From the NCBI RefSeq assembly GCF_001724715.1, contig NZ_MEFG01000014.1, positions 1 to 64,000 on the forward strand: a stretch of 64,000 bases of DNA, given 5' to 3'. A model generated the notes under the pieces. That model did no database searches. It saw only the letters and a program-made list of their open reading frames with translations, and was not told the DNA's origin. The position numbers were made by a program, and so were the translations under genes. Shown piece after piece: positions 60,323 to 64,000 of this stretch. This DNA comes from Sphingomonas sp. SCN 67-18. Its GTDB lineage: Bacteria > Pseudomonadota > Alphaproteobacteria > Sphingomonadales > Sphingomonadaceae. Each line of letters begins with the position of its first letter. Position 1 is the first letter of the stretch.

Positions 60323-61148
60323 AACTCTTTTCCACTTCCCCGCGCAGGCAATTCCAGATGTTGCGATAAAGTCGGGTGAACTTGTCATCCAGCTTGATCT
60401 CCGACACGTCGCGCGGACGGGGAAGATCGACGGGGAAACTGTCCACCACATAGCTGTTCGGCCCGGACGCCAGCACGACCACCCTGTCGCCCAGCGCGAT
60501 CGCCTCTTCCAGATCATGGGTGATCATGATCACCGCCCGCCGGTCCTCCTGCCACAGGCGCAGCAATTCATTCTGCATCAGGTGGCGGGTATGGACGTCG
60601 AGCGCGGAGAAAGGCTCGTCCATCAGGATGACCTTCGGCCCGGTGATGAGGGCCTGCGCCATCTGCACGCGCTTGCGCTGCCCGCCCGACAATTGATGCG
60701 GATAGCGCGCCTCGAAACCCTGCAGGCCCACCTTGGTGAGCCAGGACTGGGCGAGCGCGGTGCGCTCCGCCTTGTCCATATTGCCCCGGAAACGCGGACC
60801 CAGCTCGACATTCTCGATCGCGGTCTTCCAGGGAAGCAGCGCTTCCTGCTGGAACAGATAGCCGATGTCGTTCTGGATCGACACGGTCGGCACGCCGTCA
60901 ATCTCCACGCGCCCGCCGGCCGGCTTCAGCAGTCCGGCGATCGCGTTCAGGATGGTGCTCTTGCCGCACCCGGTCGGCCCGACGATGGCGAGAAACTCGC
61001 CGTCAGCCACTTCGATGTTCACATTGTCGACGGCGACGAAATTGCCGAACGCCATGCGGACATTTTCCAGCAGGACCATCGGCCTGCCCGCGTCGGCCGC
61101 GGGACCGGCGCTCGCCCTGTTCAACTGGCTCGCGGAGCCGATACTCAT
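60306..61148 (-). CDS. ABC transporter ATP-binding protein, SsuB/TauB type
   Basis: The 280-residue ATPase has Walker A GPTGCGKST (57-65), the Q-loop FQQEALLPWKT, signature LSGGQRKRVQMAQAL and Walker B VILMDEPFSALD (about 172), followed by ITHDLEEAIALGDRVVV. A short N-terminal extension precedes the nucleotide domain. Its ATG overlaps the binding protein stop (ATGA). Confidence 0.92.
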   Translation of the reverse strand: MSIGSASQLNRASAGPAADAGRPMVLLENVRMAFGNFVAVDNVNIEVADGEFLAIVGPTGCGKSTILNAIAGLLKPAGGRVEIDGVPTVSIQNDIGYLFQQEALLPWKTAIENVELGPRFRGNMDKAERTALAQSWLTKVGLQGFEARYPHQLSGGQRKRVQMAQALITGPKVILMDEPFSALDVHTRHLMQNELLRLWQEDRRAVIMITHDLEEAIALGDRVVVLASGPNSYVVDSFPVDLPRPRDVSEIKLDDKFTRLYRNIWNCLRGEVEKSYARIK

Positions 61149-62164
61149 TTTGCGCCTCCACTGGCTGCCGATGCGCGATCGACGAATTCGTTGGTGTAGG
61201 TCCGCGCCAGGTCGATGCGGGTCTTGCGGACATCGGGGTTGAAGGCGGAGAGCACGGCGAGCGGGGCCTTGCCGTCGTCGGGATGGAAACGCCCGTCCTT
61301 CGAGAAGATCGCCTTCGCCTTCTGGATCGCCAGCTCATAGGTCTTGCGGTCGCCCGCCAGATATTCCGGCGGCACGGCGCCGGCGATCGCCTGCGGATCA
61401 TTGTCCTGGATGAAGGTCAGCGCCTTCAGCATCGCCCGCGTGATCTTTTCGATCTGCTCGGGATGCTTGGCGATGAAGTCGCGCTGCGCATAGAGCACCG
61501 ACGCGGGATAGACGCCGCCATAAACCGCCTGCGCACCGCCCTCGCTCCGCGCGTCGATCAGGATCCGGCCGATCTTGCGGGCTTCCAGCATGGTCGCCGC
61601 GGGATCGTAATTGACCAGCAGGTCGATATTGCCCTGTTCAAGCGCCGCCACCGCAGCGGCGCCGGAGCCGACGCCGATCAACGAGATATCGTTGGCGGAG
61701 ATGCCGTTGCGCTGCAGATAATAGCGGATGAAGAAATCGGACGACGACCCCGGCGCGGTGATGCCGACCTTGGACCCCCGGATGGTTTCCGGCCGGGCCG
61801 GGTCGAACTTGCTGTTCTTTCCCGCCGCGAGGACGAGGCCCGAATTGCTCGCCAGCATGACGAAGGCGACGACATCCTTGTTCTTCGTCTGCATCTGGAT
61901 GGTGTGATCGTAAAAACCGACCGCGACGTCCGTCGACCCGGAAACCAGCGCCTGCAGCACCTTCGATCCGCCCTGCGCGAAATTCTCGGTCCTGACCTTG
62001 ACGCCGGCTTCCTCGAAATAGCCTTTCGAATCCGCGATGAAGAAGGGCAGGTTCGGCATGTTGTACGAGGCGACGCTCATACGGACCACCGGCTCGTCGC
62101 TGGAGCCGGAACAGCCCGCGAGCGCCAGGCCGAACGCGCAGATAGCCCAGAGAAAATGACGCAT
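61145..62164 (-). CDS. ABC transporter substrate-binding lipoprotein, NMT1/SsuA type
   Basis: The 339-residue protein has a lipobox (LALAGC) and two lobes of the NMT1/THI5-like fold: VRMSVASYNMPNLPFFIADS, GYFEEAGVKVRTENFAQGGS, KVGITAPGSSSDFFIRYYLQ. Such proteins bind sulfonates, nitrate, taurine, pyrimidine or aromatic acid ligands. It is anchored in the periplasm and is read before the ATPase. The neighbouring PrpF and HbpS genes hint at an organic acid ligand (inference). Confidence 0.88.
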   Translation of the reverse strand: MRHFLWAICAFGLALAGCSGSSDEPVVRMSVASYNMPNLPFFIADSKGYFEEAGVKVRTENFAQGGSKVLQALVSGSTDVAVGFYDHTIQMQTKNKDVVAFVMLASNSGLVLAAGKNSKFDPARPETIRGSKVGITAPGSSSDFFIRYYLQRNGISANDISLIGVGSGAAAVAALEQGNIDLLVNYDPAATMLEARKIGRILIDARSEGGAQAVYGGVYPASVLYAQRDFIAKHPEQIEKITRAMLKALTFIQDNDPQAIAGAVPPEYLAGDRKTYELAIQKAKAIFSKDGRFHPDDGKAPLAVLSAFNPDVRKTRIDLARTYTNEFVDRASAASGGAK

Positions 62165-62168
62165 AGTC

Positions 62169-63317
62169 CTAAAGCTCCACTTCGCTTTCCGCGAGCTGCA
62201 CAGCGTTTTTCCTGATCAGGTCGAAATCCTCGCCCTGCCCGGCGGCGGCCGATGGCGGCTGCAGGAACACGCGCCCTTCGAACAGCCTGCGCGCCGTGCG
62301 CAGCACCCCGGCCATCAGATCGCCCTTGTCGTCATAGGAGAGCGCAACCTCGAACCGGCCGCTGGGATGTTCCACGGTGACGCGGGCGGGAATGGAAACG
62401 GGATCGGCGATGCGCCAGGCGATCGTGCCTTCGGTGGCGCACGCAGTCGCTATGCCCACGGCGCCGGTCGTCGCAATCGCCAGATGGCACTGCCAAGGCA
62501 TGAAATAGCGCGCCCTAATCGTCCATCCGTCCGTCGATCTAGATAGAATAACGGGTTTCGGCACAACCTTTTCTTCGGCGTGATCGATCTTCATCCTGGC
62601 GGCGGCAAGTATTCGTATCCGCTGAAGTCTTTCTATCAGCTCGCGATTTTCATCGAGGTCGGCCGGGTTCTCCCCGCCGGTGAGGCCCAGATCCTCGGCA
62701 TGGATCAACACCATGGGAATGGCGCAATCCAGGCAGGTGACCGGAATGCCGTCTATCTCGTCAATCGCATTGCCGGTCGGCAGCAGCGATCCGGTCACGC
62801 CGCCCGCCGCATCGACGAAGGTCAGCACGATGGGCGCGGCCGTCCCCGGAACGCCGCCGATGCCGGCGTCGCCCTCATAGCGCACCCCGCCATTGGCGGT
62901 CGGCACCCATGCATCGATATATTTGCCGGTATTGATGTTGAAAATGTGGATGCAGGTATTGTCGCCGGTCGCCGCCACCAGCCCGGCCTCGATCGCGAAC
63001 GGCCCGACCGCCGCCAGCATGTTGCCGCAATTGGGCGTGAGATCGACCGCCTTGTCGAGCACCTGAACCTGGATGAACTGATAGTCCACGTCCGCGCCGG
63101 GGCGAGTGGAGGGCGAGACGATGGCTACCTTGCTGGTCAGCGGGTGGCCGCCGCCTATGCCGTTGATCTGCAACGGATGGCCGGACCCCATGATGGACAG
63201 CAGCATGTCGTTGCGGGCATCGGCATCCTGCGGAAGATCGCTCCCCAGGAAGAAAGGCCCCTTGGACGTGCCTCCTCGCATAAGGACGCATGGTATGCCC
63301 TGAAGATCATTCGTCAT
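62169..63317 (-). CDS. PrpF-family tautomerase, 4-oxalomesaconate tautomerase-like
   Basis: The 382-residue protein begins with GIPCVLMRGGTSKGPFFLGS and has INGIGGGHPLTSKVAIVSPS and the conserved PNCGNMLAAVGPFAIEAGLV. This is the PrpF fold, with an overall pattern like GalD of Pseudomonas and LigU of Sphingobium. Those enzymes isomerise 4-oxalomesaconate in the gallate/protocatechuate meta-cleavage routes. Other PrpF proteins act on methylaconitate. The stop lies four bases before the binding protein start, so they are co-transcribed. Confidence 0.85.
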   Translation of the reverse strand: MTNDLQGIPCVLMRGGTSKGPFFLGSDLPQDADARNDMLLSIMGSGHPLQINGIGGGHPLTSKVAIVSPSTRPGADVDYQFIQVQVLDKAVDLTPNCGNMLAAVGPFAIEAGLVAATGDNTCIHIFNINTGKYIDAWVPTANGGVRYEGDAGIGGVPGTAAPIVLTFVDAAGGVTGSLLPTGNAIDEIDGIPVTCLDCAIPMVLIHAEDLGLTGGENPADLDENRELIERLQRIRILAAARMKIDHAEEKVVPKPVILSRSTDGWTIRARYFMPWQCHLAIATTGAVGIATACATEGTIAWRIADPVSIPARVTVEHPSGRFEVALSYDDKGDLMAGVLRTARRLFEGRVFLQPPSAAAGQGEDFDLIRKNAVQLAESEVEL

Positions 63318-63472
63318 TACACATCAGCTCACTGAACATACCGGGCGTCATGGATCACTCGTGACACCGGGATGATTGATTTACGAATGCGAAGATTTTC
63401 CCCGCTGATTACTTTCACGCATCAATCGGCGTGGTTGGTCGCAAAGCCGGATCGATGGCGCCCATGCCGGTC

Positions 63473-64000
63473 TCACTCGCCCAGGACCGCGCCGGCGCGG
63501 CACGCCGCATGGTCCTGCGATGAAAGCGCGCCGCTGCAGCCGATGCCGCCGACGATCCGGCCGTTGCGCATGATCGGAAAGCCGCCGGGCGAAGCGACCA
63601 GCGTGCCGTCCAGCGTCGGCACCACGCCGCCGCCGGGTGCTTCCAGCGCACGGGCGAAAGCCTCCGTCGTCCGCCGAAACCGCGCCGCCGTGCGCGCCTT
63701 GTTGATCGCCACGCCGACAGAGCCGATCTGCGTCTGGTCCATCCGGTAGAGGTAGACCAGCTCCCCGCCGGGGTCGGTCACCGCAACCGCAAGCTTCCAG
63801 TTGCGCGGGGCCTTCATGGCCTCGCCCACCACCCGCCTGACCGCCGCCTCCGCCTCGGCGGCCGTCACCGGCTCGCCATAGGTGATGTCGAAAGGCATCT
63901 GGTCCGGCACCGAAGCCGGCGCCGCCGACTGGGCCACCGCCTGGACGGGAAGTGCGAGGAAGAAGAGTAGCGGAGAGAGAAAAGCGACTGAATATGTTCT
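63473..64000 (-). CDS. Exported HbpS/GlcG-like protein (5' end outside the window)
   Basis: The visible 176 residues start within a signal peptide (VAFLSPLLFFLALPVQAVAQ) and continue with a GlcG/HbpS-type domain: VRRVVGEAMKAPRNWKLAVA, then VTDPGGELVYLYRMDQTQIG, INKARTAARFRRTTEAFARA and GGFPIMRNGRIVGGIGCSGA. The reading frame is open to base 64000, so the start codon is missing. A GTG at 63937 is an alternative but would remove the signal. Such proteins bind haem or small ligands. It heads the minus-strand cluster of PrpF and ABC genes. Confidence 0.82.
   Translation of the reverse strand, partial: RTYSVAFLSPLLFFLALPVQAVAQSAAPASVPDQMPFDITYGEPVTAAEAEAAVRRVVGEAMKAPRNWKLAVAVTDPGGELVYLYRMDQTQIGSVGVAINKARTAARFRRTTEAFARALEAPGGGVVPTLDGTLVASPGGFPIMRNGRIVGGIGCSGALSSQDHAACRAGAVLGE

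Overview
The window looks like chromosomal DNA of a sphingomonad alphaproteobacterium (Sphingomonadaceae). The GC content is very high. Several gene neighbourhoods are, from memory, typical of that family: proC / ybjN-type gene / UbiK-like (BMFP) gene / tspO, heme A synthase followed by rplM-rpsI, and a Zur-type regulator next to a MerC-domain gene. TonB-dependent receptors (TBDRs) are abundant, and the mobile genes are of kinds common on sphingomonad elements. This is inferred from gene content only.

Chromosome, left part (1-26941). The left edge is the tail of an IS5-family transposase that has cut into a TBDR gene. Next comes a small catabolic-looking cluster: an APC permease, an FAD oxidoreductase, a Rieske oxygenase and a divergent TetR regulator with a perfect palindrome in the promoter gap. 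Housekeeping and envelope genes follow: an M20 peptidase, aquaporin, META-domain lipoprotein, tRNA-Gln, MarR, proC, a GGDEF protein, YbjN-like, UbiK-like, TspO, an RND pump with its adaptor, tlyA, a small serine hydrolase, dxs, Zur-like/MerC, ctaA, rplM-rpsI, an M48 protease and tRNA-Gly(CCC).

Integrative element (26942-56318, about 29.4 kb). It is bounded by a perfect 23-bp repeat of the tRNA-Gly 3' end (attL 26919-26941, attR 56296-56318), with a tyrosine integrase beside the tRNA. It carries an AlpA-like factor, a MobF relaxase and a TraD-type coupling protein but no VirB-type secretion genes. This makes it an integrative mobilizable element rather than a self-transmissible one. Its cargo includes a HEPN/nucleotidyltransferase protein, a second nucleotidyltransferase-like protein coupled to an ECF sigma factor, and an orphan VapB. 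It also carries a surface system (TBDR plus a lipoprotein that may be a beta-helix) near a PstS phosphate-binding lipoprotein and a complete arsR-arsC-arsC-acr3-arsH operon. The remaining cargo is an orphan Cas6e-like protein, gene remnants, a DUF2958/ParB module split by a group II intron, a MucR homologue and a two-gene DUF488 module. The arsenic/phosphate block reads as one arsenate-resistance strategy: reduce and export arsenic while favouring phosphate uptake.

Chromosome, right part (56319-64000). A second transport/catabolic locus lies on the minus strand: a HbpS/GlcG-like exported protein (cut by the window edge), a PrpF-family tautomerase resembling 4-oxalomesaconate tautomerase, a nitrate/sulfonate/taurine-type ABC transporter, a LysR regulator and a TBDR. 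Together they suggest uptake and processing of a small organic, possibly aromatic-derived, compound.
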